DNA of 64,000 nucleotides from Phycisphaerales bacterium (GTDB lineage: Bacteria; Planctomycetota; Phycisphaerae; UBA1845), in the NCBI GenBank assembly GCA_020852275.1, contig JADZBE010000029.1, positions 82,399 through 146,398 of the forward strand, in the 5' to 3' direction. The notes under the pieces were generated by a model that was given only the letters and a program-made list of their open reading frames with translations, was not told the origin of the DNA and did no database searches. Position numbers and translations under genes: made by a program. The stretch's first letter is position 1. Each line of letters starts with the position of its first letter. Of the stretch, positions 34,263 to 42,021 are shown piece after piece.

Positions 34263-35270
34263 ATGAACCCCATCGAGCCTGAACTCTCCGCGCCTCATCA
34301 CCGCTCTCGACGGCGGCGGCTGCGGTCGCTCTCCATGCTGCCGACCCTGTTCACGCTGGGCAACCTGCTGTGCGGCTTCGCGGCGATTCACTTCGGGCTG
34401 CACGCGATGTTCGACCTCGGCAAGGGTACGCCCGCCGCTGATGAATGGACCCTGAACAGCCGCTTCATCGAACGCATGTTGCCCTCCTGGCTGTCGATCG
34501 GCGCCTTCATGGTCCTGCTGGGCATGGTCTGCGACGGGCTGGACGGACTGGCCGCGAGGGTCACGCGCAGCACCACGGACTTCGGCGGGCAGCTCGATTC
34601 GCTGGCGGACGTGGTGACCTGCGGCGCGGCGCCGGCCACGCTGATGATCGCGTACATGATGCGCGAGCTGAAGGACGTCACCGTCGTGTCGCCCTTGAGC
34701 AGCGATCTGCTGGGGAAGATCGCGTGGCTCTGCGCGGCGCTGTACGTCGCCTTCGCCGCGATGCGCCTGGCGCGATACAACGTCGAGCACGACCGCGAGG
34801 ACTTCGACTACCGCACCTTCCGCGGACTGCCCAGCCCCGGCGCGGCCGCGATGATGGTGACGTTCATGTTCCTGCACGACCAGCTCTCGGCCGGGGCGCG
34901 TCGTTGGATCGTGTACGCGATTCCCGTGTTCCTGCTCGGGACCGGATGCCTGATGGTCAGCCGGATTCCGTATCGCCGCGTGCAGGCGTATTTCAAGGGA
35001 AAGAAGCCGTTCAGCCACCTGATCCTCGCCATGCTGCTGGTCGCCGTGTTCTTCACGCACAAGACGGTCTGGCTGTTCTTGATGGTCTTCGCGTACGTCC
35101 TCAGCGGGCCGCTCGTCTGGCTGGTGCGCTACACGCGGATGCGCCGCGCCGGGTTCGTACATGCGGGGGAGGCGCTGGCGCGGGAATCGCTCGCGGGGGA
35201 TGCTCATGCGTTGAAGCTGCGCGACCGAGGCGCGGACGCCGCGCCGCGCGATGGAACCGCAGGCGGATAG
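34263..35270 (+). CDS. pssA: CDP-diacylglycerol-serine O-phosphatidyltransferase
   Basis: A 335-residue integral membrane enzyme that makes phosphatidylserine from CDP-diacylglycerol and serine. The CDP-alcohol phosphatidyltransferase motif DGx2ARx8Gx3Dx3D is complete (DGLAARVTRS, then FGGQLDSLAD). The opening MLPTLFTLGNLLCGF is typical of PssA, and about six to eight hydrophobic segments follow. A basic N-terminus (RSRRRRLRS) and a hydrophilic C-terminal tail are extra. It lies 69 bp after psd on the same strand and is followed by a strong hairpin. Confidence 0.95.
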   Translation: MNPIEPELSAPHHRSRRRRLRSLSMLPTLFTLGNLLCGFAAIHFGLHAMFDLGKGTPAADEWTLNSRFIERMLPSWLSIGAFMVLLGMVCDGLDGLAARVTRSTTDFGGQLDSLADVVTCGAAPATLMIAYMMRELKDVTVVSPLSSDLLGKIAWLCAALYVAFAAMRLARYNVEHDREDFDYRTFRGLPSPGAAAMMVTFMFLHDQLSAGARRWIVYAIPVFLLGTGCLMVSRIPYRRVQAYFKGKKPFSHLILAMLLVAVFFTHKTVWLFLMVFAYVLSGPLVWLVRYTRMRRAGFVHAGEALARESLAGDAHALKLRDRGADAAPRDGTAGG

Positions 35271-35332
35271 GCGTCTCGGAGGTCGGCGGCGGCGAGGGCG
35301 GTACGTTTGAGCGCGGAAACTGTTCCCAGACA

Positions 35333-35361
35333 AGCGGGGGCGCTGGCTTGGCGCCCCCGCT
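35333..35361 (+). terminator. Candidate terminator hairpin after pssA
   Basis: AGCGGGGGCGC (35333-35343) pairs perfectly with GCGCCCCCGCT (35351-35361) across a 7-nt loop, 63 bp after the pssA stop and between convergent genes. No U-run follows, so it may act as a bidirectional or non-canonical terminator. Confidence 0.55.
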
Positions 35362-35493
35362 CAAACTGGTTCCGTCGACGTCGGCCCAACCACCGCAGCA
35401 CCACGGTTTTGTTGGCCTTTTTTCTTGACGAGCCTGCCGCCGTTCAAGGGTGCCGCATGTGCTTTCGAAGGCGCTCGCCTCGAAGGAGTACGA

Positions 35494-36524
35494 CTACGGG
35501 CAACTCGTCGTGCAGGAGCAAGTACCCGAGCCGCCCAGCCCAAATGTGGCGACGGAGGTCGATGTGGTTCGGATGAGCGGCTCGGTCGTGTTTTGACCGA
35601 CCGCGATCGATTTCCATGTGAGTTTGCCCGTCGTACAGAACGTGGTCCCGCATGGACACGACAGTTCGCCGCCCAGCAGCGTGACCGGGCCGCTGGATTT
35701 CACGCAACCGCTGTCCTCAATCAGCAACACCTTGTTGTCCGCACTGTCGGAATCGACGTACCAGGCGCTGGCGCCGGTGACCTCCGCCGAGATCTCCAGC
35801 GTGCCTGCTTCCTTGACCCACCACCAACCGTCGCTTGTGCCTGTCTTGGCGCGATCTTCGAGCCAGATGTGGTCGTCCGCGATCACGTAGGCGCGGTTGT
35901 CGATGTTGACTTTGATGTGCCCGTCGCCGCGCAGCGTCATGGAGCACGACTGGTTGCTGCACGTGCTCGTGGCCTTGAGGATGAGCTTGTCGTCACCATC
36001 CGCGTATTCCTCGATCACGGCCCCTTGTTCAACACGATGGCGCCGCCGTTGCCCTGAACGGTATGAACCCCGTCGATCTTCAGCGTGGCGGGGCTGCTGG
36101 GATGCACGCTGAGGTCGAACTGTCCATCGATCGTGGAGGTGAGGGTTCCGCCGTCGCCGAGCACCAGCGTCGAGCCGCCCGTCAGGAACAGGGTGCTGCG
36201 GTCGTCGCCCTCGTCCTCGATGGTAAGCGTCTTGCAGTAGGCCGTCGTACTGCCGGGGATCACGACGTCGAAGTGCTCATCTCCGTCGTCGTCGGCGGGA
36301 ATAACGGCGCACTTGTTGGAATCAGGCACACCGAACGACCAGTTTCCACCTTGCGTCCAACTGCTGTTGATGCCGCCATTAAAAGTGGTTGTATTGTTCT
36401 CGTCACAATCCACCAGCAACGCGGCATTGGCACCGAGCCCGGCCACGGGAACCGCGGGCATTATGAGCAGGAGCGCACCCCAACACAATCCGAGTGTGAT
36501 TCCAAGAAGATAGGATGTCTTCAT
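35494..36524 (-). pseudogene. Secreted beta-rich protein split by a single-base frameshift
   Basis: Two minus-strand frames are halves of one gene. The first (ATG 36524, AAGGA upstream) has a signal peptide (GITLGLCWGALLLIMPAVPVAG) and a beta-rich body (TLTIEDEGDDRSTLFLTGGS, then GDGGTLTS), and stops at 36015 after VLNKGP. The second (36018-35494) starts at once with VIEEYADGDDKLILKATST and continues the same style to a Cys-rich end. One extra G in the run of four at 36021-36024 would give NKGAVIEEYADGD in one frame of about 343 residues. It may be a true pseudogene, a slippage-switched gene or a sequencing error. Planctomycete surface or matrix protein is the likeliest class. Confidence 0.7.
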
Positions 36525-36675
36525 GACTTGGTTCCTTTCAGTGCGTAACGAAGAATCATCGCGGAAAAATGCAAGCCCTTTACATGAAAGCACTGATGAA
36601 CGCGGTTCCGGATGCGATCACGGTGGACCCACTGTGGAGGTTTAACGCGTTGGCGCAGCCGGTTTATGACATCCG

Positions 36676-37866
36676 TCAGTACGAAGCTCCAAAAGCATTC
36701 TGGAATCGGGCGAAATCGGCCAAGTCCAGATCGCCGTCGTAGTCGATATCCAGGAAACGGCACTCGCACAGCCCGGTCGTTGTAATCGGACCCGTCAGGC
36801 ATCCGTGCAATCGGGAGTAATCCGCTGCATCCACGTCGCCATCGAACTCGGAGTCTCCCGTGCGAATCCGTCGCAGCAGGCGGATGCCCCCGCTCCAGTC
36901 GCCGTGGTTGGGATCGCGCCAACTCACCCAAGCGGCCTCGCCCCAGGAATTGACGCTGCCTCGACTCGCGTCGTAGTCATCCTGCGTAAGGCGGTAAAAG
37001 CGCGGTCCACCGGGTTCTGGGCGGTACAGCCACGCATTCCAGCGTCGCCGCGGTCGGTCGAAACGGGCAAAGTAGATTTCGCCGCCGTCTCCAATGTTGG
37101 GAACCGCTGCGTCGACCGTGTCAAGGATCAACTCGGTTGCGCCGTTTTCCCAAACCTCAAGGTTGCTTTGCGCATCCCAGACAACCAGCCCCCGGCGATT
37201 GAGCTTCGGCCCCTGAACCTGTGGGTAGGAGGAAGGGAGGTCCACAACAGGTCCGCCACAGGCCAACTGGATGGTTCCCACCCAGGGACCGACGCAGAAG
37301 TCCGAGCTCATCCAGGTGATCCAGCCCGCGTCGTTGATGTCCGCGCCCTGGAGCATCAACTCGGAGTTGTAAATGGATTGGATCGAATTCCCATCGAAGA
37401 CAAAGACCTCCGAACGGAGCGGACATTCCTCGGATTGGTTTCGTGACCAGACCGCAGTGCCCAAATTGCTTATGGACGCAGGACTCACAAGTCGGTCGTC
37501 ATCCTGAATCATTCTCTCTATGCCGTTTTCATAGAGAACAACCTGATGGGCGTCCCCCGAACCCTGTCCTCGTAGCCACACCATTTGGCCATGGTTGTTC
37601 ATGGATGCCGCAACGTCCCGATCGTTGTTAGTTGTGACGCGAACCAATAGACCGTTGTCATAGAGCAGAATTTCCTGCGTTGAAGCCCCCCCGCCGAATC
37701 GCTCGGTGTAGGCAATCTGGCCGCAATCATTCAAACAAGGGAAATTCGTCTGGTTCTCCGTCACCACCGCATCCACGATTTCGAAGCCGGGTGGGATTTC
37801 GACCTGCGCGAGGGAGGACGCTGTGACGGCAACGAGCGCGCCGCTGGCAAGGCAACATGGACGCAT
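36676..37866 (-). CDS. Secreted repeat protein with C-terminal dockerin-like calcium loops
   Basis: A 396-residue exported protein. A signal peptide is seen at residues 1 to about 21 (CLASGALVAVTASSLAQ). The body has repeated beta-strand units of about 45 residues with the pattern N-x-x-G-x-x-x-W (MNNHGQMVWLRG, ISNLGTAVWSR, INDAGWITW, LNRRGLVVWD), like a beta propeller of the HAF/FG-GAP kind. The C-terminal 65 residues hold two calcium-loop motifs, EFDGDVDAADYSRLHGCL and DIDYDGDLDLADFARF, the dockerin/EF-hand-like end common in planctomycete secreted proteins. It may attach to a surface scaffold. It precedes the split gene in the same orientation. Confidence 0.88.
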   Translation of the reverse strand: MRPCCLASGALVAVTASSLAQVEIPPGFEIVDAVVTENQTNFPCLNDCGQIAYTERFGGGASTQEILLYDNGLLVRVTTNNDRDVAASMNNHGQMVWLRGQGSGDAHQVVLYENGIERMIQDDDRLVSPASISNLGTAVWSRNQSEECPLRSEVFVFDGNSIQSIYNSELMLQGADINDAGWITWMSSDFCVGPWVGTIQLACGGPVVDLPSSYPQVQGPKLNRRGLVVWDAQSNLEVWENGATELILDTVDAAVPNIGDGGEIYFARFDRPRRRWNAWLYRPEPGGPRFYRLTQDDYDASRGSVNSWGEAAWVSWRDPNHGDWSGGIRLLRRIRTGDSEFDGDVDAADYSRLHGCLTGPITTTGLCECRFLDIDYDGDLDLADFARFQNAFGASY

Positions 37867-37930
37867 GGGATAAACTCCGGGACGGACCTGCGAAAGAGTA
37901 CACGACGGACGCGCGAGCGCCGTCCCTGGA

Positions 37931-38629
37931 TCAGTTGGTCTCGATCCCGGCCTTCTCGACGACCTTCACGCCATCGCTGAGGCCGGTGAGCGTCACGGTG
38001 TCGCACGTCAGCGTGTACTCGGTGCCATTGGCGTCGAAATAACTCACGCAGAAGTCGCTCGAGACGTCGACGTTCAGATCGTCAATGGTGCGATTGGCGT
38101 TGAATTCCGCGTGGAAGCCGCAGTCGTCGAACGTCGCGTCATCCGTCGCGTCGTCCGGGTAACCCATGCCTCCCACGCCCCAGTTCAACGCCGTACTCCA
38201 CAGGTCGTCCGATCCGCCGGCCGTCCAAGTGAAGGACAACATCATCAGCGGCGCGCCCGGCAACCGAACGGGAAGCAACAGAGGCATTGCTGCGGCTTGG
38301 ACGATCAGCGGCGACGCCTCTGGCTCGGCTATGGCAGGGCTAGAGAACGTAGCGAGGTTACCCCAAGACTGGTGGTCGGACCGCTCGGTGGATTCGATCG
38401 CAACGTCGGCGGGCTGGGCGATTTCGATCCTCACATTAGGCGGCAGGACGGCGGACACGGCCGGTTCGGGGACCGCCCTTAGGGGCCAAAGCGAGGGGCA
38501 GATGAGGGTGCCTCCAACGAGGACCATGAGTGCGGCCCTCCTAACGATTTCGGACCGAAACCTCGGGTCTCGGGTCTCGGCGCATAGTGCTGCCAGACCC
38601 CCGTTTGCATAACGGGCTTGCGATTCCAT
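37931..38629 (-). CDS. Secreted protein of unknown function, beta-rich C-terminal domain
   Basis: A 232-residue protein starting at the ATG at 38629, which has AAGGAGG at good spacing. A hydrophobic stretch at residues about 32-50 (AALMVLVGGTLICPSLW) serves as signal peptide or anchor. The C-terminal 100 residues open with MMLSFTWTAGGSDDLWSTAL and NWGVGGMGYPDDATDDATF, the pattern of planctomycete passenger-type repeats (NW-x-x-G...Y-P-x-x-x-D-D-A-x-F), then strands (TIDDLNVDVSSDF). The related phrase SSWTQGGNWSFGVPDS occurs in the split gene at 36524, so the neighbours may be diverged relatives. Confidence 0.75.
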   Translation of the reverse strand: MESQARYANGGLAALCAETRDPRFRSEIVRRAALMVLVGGTLICPSLWPLRAVPEPAVSAVLPPNVRIEIAQPADVAIESTERSDHQSWGNLATFSSPAIAEPEASPLIVQAAAMPLLLPVRLPGAPLMMLSFTWTAGGSDDLWSTALNWGVGGMGYPDDATDDATFDDCGFHAEFNANRTIDDLNVDVSSDFCVSYFDANGTEYTLTCDTVTLTGLSDGVKVVEKAGIETN

Positions 38630-38890
38630 CGCAGCCTCCTTGCGAAAAACGACCTCGTTCGGTTGCTGGGTGGCCTTACACAAGGGCCCAGACGGACGTT
38701 TTTCCTCGGATTCTGCCGCCAAGTCCGGGGAAGCTCGAACTTGCATGACGACAGGGTAGCAGAACGCAAGGTGGGAGTCAAGCCCGAAATCCGGACTGTG
38801 AACGCCAAGTCGAACCTATGTTCCAGGCCGTTTGAGTGTGCAGCGCTCACCCGATGAAGTGATGTCCGGCCCGCGTCGCTGCGGGCTTAG

Positions 38891-39045
38891 CTAACCTCGC
38901 TCGATGATCCACCGGATCGCCTCCGCCTTCAGCACGGCCTGAACCTGCTTTCCGCAGGCAAGCAGCCGATCGCCATCATAAGCGGCGACGTCGCAAACGA
39001 CGCAGTTGTCGTCCACGGCGGCCAGTTCCGCGCGAGGCGGCACGG
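38891..39045 (-). pseudogene. Truncated copy of the FlK-like thioesterase gene (C-terminal third)
   Basis: Read on the minus strand, this segment encodes RAELAAVDDNCVVCDVAAYD, then GDRLLACGKQVQAVLKAEAI and RWIIERG before a stop at 38891. It lines up with the last 47 residues of the complete thioesterase at 40515-40904 with most positions identical, and the DNA is plainly similar. Upstream of the Arg the similarity ends and no start or earlier domain is present. It is therefore a partial duplicate about 1.5 kb from its parent, on the same strand, with the AraC gene and the small Cys-rich gene between them. Confidence 0.85.
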
Positions 39046-39154
39046 GACCGCGGCCGCGGACCTGTGAGATCGTCCGCCCCCGTATGAGCCGGGCGCGCGA
39101 CGATGCTCAGCGGTTGCCCCTTCCCACAATCATGCTGCGATTCAGGCCCTTGCA

Positions 39155-40156
39155 ATGGCCTTTCTGACGATGCGTCGCAAGTCACGTAGTGTCGTTGTAT
39201 GGGACCGCATCGTCGTGTGGTCGCTTGACTTTTCGAGGTTGCGCCACCTCAATAATGATGTGGCCGGTTGCATTATTGAAGAAAACCTGTTCCGCAGTTC
39301 GCTCCTGTCCGTGCGGGAGGTGCGCTGTCGGCACCCGCGCGGAGGTCGCGGGGAAGAGGAATGCACGCGCGCGCCGAGCCTGGCGTTCATCAGCCGCGGC
39401 GTCTTCGTCAAGCACGAGGGGTCGCGCGAGCTGGTCGCCAACGCGAACCGCGTGGTCTGCTTCAATCCCCGGCGGTCCTATCGCGTCAGCCATCCGACCG
39501 ACGGGGGCGACATCTGCGTCAGCTTCACCTTGAGCGACGAGCTGCGGCATGCGCTCGGCGAGACCAGCGGTCGCATGAAAGACGCATGGACGCAGGAGGG
39601 CATCGACGCGCCCGCGGATGCCGTGTGCTCGTCCCGGACCTTCGCCCGACAGGGGCGATTCGTGCAGGACTTGCGCAGAGGACTCCTGCGCGACGTCGAC
39701 GCGGAAGAAAGCGCGCTCGCGCTGCTGGAATCCTTGGCGCGGGACAACGGGGCCGAGCCGCCGCGACCCGACCGTCGCCGCGCCACGCGCGAAGCCCACC
39801 GCGCTGCGGTTGAGACGGTGATCTCCCGATTGGCTGTGCACCCCACGGCGCGGGTGGAGCTTTCCGCCCTCGCGCGTTGCGCCTGCGTGTCCCCGTTCCA
39901 CCTGTGCCGCCTGTTCCGGGAGCACACCACGTTGACCATCCAGGAGTATCGCCTCCAGCTTCGCCTCCGGGCCGCCCTGCATGCACTTGCCGAGGGCTGC
40001 GAGGACCTCACGACGCTTGCTCTTGAACAGGGCTTTTTTGACCACAGCCACCTGACCCGCGCCTTCCGTCGCGCCTTCGGCGCATCGCCCCGTGAACTGC
40101 GCGGACCTCTCGCGCGGGCCACCCTCCGCGAAACGAGCAATCGCTTACAAGTCTGA
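39155..40156 (+). CDS. AraC-family transcriptional regulator
   Basis: Up to 333 residues. The C-terminal 100 form the double helix-turn-helix of AraC proteins: VELSALARCACVSPFHLCRL, FREHTTLTIQEYRLQ, then DLTTLALEQGFFDHSHLTRA and FRRAFGASPREL. The N-terminal part has cupin-like strands (APSLAFISRGVFVKHEG, ANRVVCFNPRRSYRVSHP) that would sense an effector. The ATG at 39155 lacks a ribosome site and lies before an operator-like inverted repeat, so a GTG at 39260 (about 298 residues) is a better start. The small Cys-rich gene follows by 136 bp and may be a target. Confidence 0.88.
   Translation: MAFLTMRRKSRSVVVWDRIVVWSLDFSRLRHLNNDVAGCIIEENLFRSSLLSVREVRCRHPRGGRGEEECTRAPSLAFISRGVFVKHEGSRELVANANRVVCFNPRRSYRVSHPTDGGDICVSFTLSDELRHALGETSGRMKDAWTQEGIDAPADAVCSSRTFARQGRFVQDLRRGLLRDVDAEESALALLESLARDNGAEPPRPDRRRATREAHRAAVETVISRLAVHPTARVELSALARCACVSPFHLCRLFREHTTLTIQEYRLQLRLRAALHALAEGCEDLTTLALEQGFFDHSHLTRAFRRAFGASPRELRGPLARATLRETSNRLQV
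39225..39279 (+). promoter_or_regulatory. Inverted repeat and -35-like box at the 5' end of the AraC gene
   Basis: TCAATAAT (39249-39256) and ATTATTGA (39272-39279) form a perfect inverted repeat with a 15-bp centre in an AT-rich island within GC-rich DNA. A TTGACT (39225-39230) lies 18 bp before the left arm; no ideal -10 is present. This looks like an operator/promoter, which would place the true araC-type start downstream of it. Confidence 0.45.
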
Positions 40157-40292
40157 TCCGCGCCCGGGGCGTAATCTTGCCTTGAATCGCGGAGCGGGGC
40201 AGTCGGTGTCCCGCTGAACAGGCGGCGGGCCCAGTGGCTGCCGCTGGTTCTTCCGGCGATCCGTCAAGGGCTGGTTTCAAAGGAGAAAACAC

Positions 40293-40439
40293 ATGGCCAG
40301 CAAGTGTCCGGTGTGCGACTGGGAAATCAAGGACAAGGGCAAGAACGTGAAGATCGGCGACCGCACGGTCTGCGTCTGCTGCGACGAGTGCGCGGACAAG
40401 GTCAAGGCCGAGCCGAAGAAGTACGCGGCCAAAGCCTGA
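40293..40439 (+). CDS. 48-residue Cys-rich metal-binding protein (YHS/TRASH-like)
   Basis: A short frame with a strong ribosome site (aaaggag, 7 bp before the ATG at 40293). It encodes MASKCPVCDWEIKDK, a Lys-rich loop, then VCVCCDECADKVKAEPKKYA and a short end. The CxxC plus CxCCxxC spacing with a final P-x-x-Y is like YHS and TRASH domains, which bind zinc, copper or other soft metals. Codon use is strongly GC-ending like its neighbours. It lies between an AraC-type gene and the convergent thioesterase. A metal sensor, carrier or small stress protein is possible. Confidence 0.8.
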   Translation: MASKCPVCDWEIKDKGKNVKIGDRTVCVCCDECADKVKAEPKKYAAKA

Positions 40440-40514
40440 CGCCCCGAGCCGCGCTGAGGGCAGGGTCTGCGGATCTGGGCGGGCCGCGGGAGCACTTCCG
40501 CGGCCCGCCCGCGA

Positions 40515-40904
40515 TCATGCTTTGTCGATGATCCGCCGGATCGTCTCCGCCCGCAGCACGGCCTGTATCTGCCTTCCCTTGGCGAGCAGCCGATCGCCGT
40601 CGTAGGCGGCGACATCGCAAATGACGCGGTTGTCGTCGACGGCGGCCAACTCCGCGCGGACGCGGACCGTCTTGCCCACTCGGCAGGGAGCGACGTGATC
40701 CACGCTGATGTGCACGCCCATGCCTTCCTCGTGCGATTCCAGAAAATCGACGAGCACCTGGCGGGCGGCCAGTTCCATGTGATGCACCAGCGACCAAGTC
40801 GAGTAGCAGCGGTGTACTACCACTCCGTCGAAGGCCGGGCACATGTCCTCGGTCACCAAAGCCGTCACTTCGCGGACGATGCCGGGATTGAAGCCTGGTT
40901 TCAT
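40515..40904 (-). CDS. Hotdog-fold thioesterase, FlK-like
   Basis: A 129-residue single hotdog domain from the ATG at 40904 (MKPGFNPGIVREVTALV). The family pattern is seen in VTEDMCPAFDGVVVHRCYST, WSLVHHMELAARQVLVDFLE, EGMGVHISVDHVAPCRVGKT and the last strands VAAYDGDRLLAKGRQIQAVL. FlK-type thioesterases hydrolyse small acyl-CoA thioesters such as fluoroacetyl-CoA; the substrate here is unknown. A truncated copy sits at 38891-39045. It ends convergently with the small Cys-rich gene. Confidence 0.85.
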   Translation of the reverse strand: MKPGFNPGIVREVTALVTEDMCPAFDGVVVHRCYSTWSLVHHMELAARQVLVDFLESHEEGMGVHISVDHVAPCRVGKTVRVRAELAAVDDNRVICDVAAYDGDRLLAKGRQIQAVLRAETIRRIIDKA

Positions 40905-41020
40905 GGACCGTCGCCTCTCGTGTTCCGTGTCTCCGCTGCCGGGCGCGCCGCCCGCCGACACGCTCGATCCCGGGGCGGATTATCGTAAGATTTGGCGAGC
41001 GGGCCAGCTTGCCCGCCCGT

Positions 41021-41728
41021 ATGCATGCTCGCCAGACGACATCCCGGGATCGTCCCGTCGTGGTCTTTGACCTCGACGACACGCTCTACCCGGAGCGGCA
41101 GTTCGCCCTTGGCGGCTTTCGCGCTGTGGCCGCGGCGTTCACCGACGTGCTGGGGCCGGTCGAATCCGCGGTGCGGGACATGACCCGGCTGTTCGATTCC
41201 GCCCACCGCCGCCGCGTGTTCGATCAACTCCTGCTCGAGCGCGGCGCGCCGGTCGATGCGGCACTGGTGCAGCGCATGATCGCCTGCTATCGCGGGCACA
41301 CCCCGATCCTCTCGCTTCATGACGACGCCCGCCGCGCGCTGGCGCGCCTTCGCAGCGTCGCGCGGCTGGCCCTGATCAGCGACGGTCCATCCGCGGTGCA
41401 GTGGGCCAAGCTTGATTCGCTCGCGATCCGCCCCGCGTTCGAGCACATCATCCTCACGGACGAGCTCGGCGAAGGGGCGGGCAAGCCGAGTCCGCTGGCG
41501 TTTGAGCGCGTGATGAGCCTGTTCGCGGCGAAGGCGGCCCCATGCGCCTACGTGGCCGACAATCCCGCCAAGGACTTCGTCGCGCCCAACCCGCTTGGGT
41601 GGAAGAGCGTGAGAATCCTGCGCGCCGACGGCATCTACGCGGACGCGCCGCCCGCTCCGGGCGGCGAGCCGGCGGTCACGATCGAATCGCTTGACGAGCT
41701 GGATGCGCAGCTCCCGACCGCGCTCTGA
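41021..41728 (+). CDS. HAD-superfamily hydrolase
   Basis: A 235-residue phosphatase-like enzyme. Motif I is VVFDLDDTLYPER (nucleophile and acid Asp), motif II LALISDGPSAVQWAKL, motif III Lys in EGAGKPSPLAF and motif IV YVADNPAKDFVAPN. The cap lies between motifs I and II. This arrangement is of the YjjG/pyrimidine-nucleotidase or GS-type HAD group, so the substrate is probably a small phosphorylated metabolite. The ATG at 41021 is preferred over a TTG at 41009. It is divergent from the thioesterase (116 bp). Confidence 0.88.
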   Translation: MHARQTTSRDRPVVVFDLDDTLYPERQFALGGFRAVAAAFTDVLGPVESAVRDMTRLFDSAHRRRVFDQLLLERGAPVDAALVQRMIACYRGHTPILSLHDDARRALARLRSVARLALISDGPSAVQWAKLDSLAIRPAFEHIILTDELGEGAGKPSPLAFERVMSLFAAKAAPCAYVADNPAKDFVAPNPLGWKSVRILRADGIYADAPPAPGGEPAVTIESLDELDAQLPTAL

Positions 41729-41799
41729 AAAGCCGTCCCTGGCTCACGCCGACGCGCGACGCTGTGCAGGGTGGCATGCAATCCGCACCTGCACTTGGA

Positions 41800-41954
41800 C
41801 AGGTTGGAAACCTGTCCCACAACCACCGGTTGGAAACCGGTGCCACAGGCGCAGGTTGGAAACCTGTCCCACAACCACCGGTTGGAAACCGGTGCCACAG
41901 GTGCAGGTTGGAAACCTGTCCCACAACCACCGGTTGGAAACCGGTGCCACAGCC
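41800..41954. repeat. 52-bp tandem repeat, three units, each with two hairpins
   Basis: Three units of 52 bp start at 41801, 41853 and 41905. Each holds CAGGTTGGAAACCTG followed by TCCCACAACCA, then CCGGTTGGAAACCGG followed by TGCCACA. Each half folds as a short perfect hairpin with a TTGGAAA loop. Units are nearly identical, with no unique spacers, so this is not a CRISPR array. It lies between the HAD gene and the ABC ATPase gene. Confidence 0.9.
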
Positions 41955-41974
41955 GGGCGGCGCCACTCCGTGAC

Positions 41975-42006
41975 CACGGGTCCGCTTCTGCGGACCCGTG
42001 CCACCC
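41975..42006. repeat. CACGGGTCCG hairpin with GTGCCACCC flank
   Basis: CACGGGTCCG (41975-41984) pairs perfectly with CGGACCCGTG (41991-42000), loop CTTCTG, then CCACCC. A relative with the stem CACGGGTCTGC is at 46024-46056. It is close enough to the ABC ATPase stop (42022) to act as a terminator. Confidence 0.7.
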
Positions 42007-42021
42007 GACAAGCCCGCCCCG

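Noticed and set aside
41800..41954. CRISPR array
   Set aside because: Three nearly identical adjacent 52-bp units with no unique spacers and no cas genes; each half is a small hairpin.
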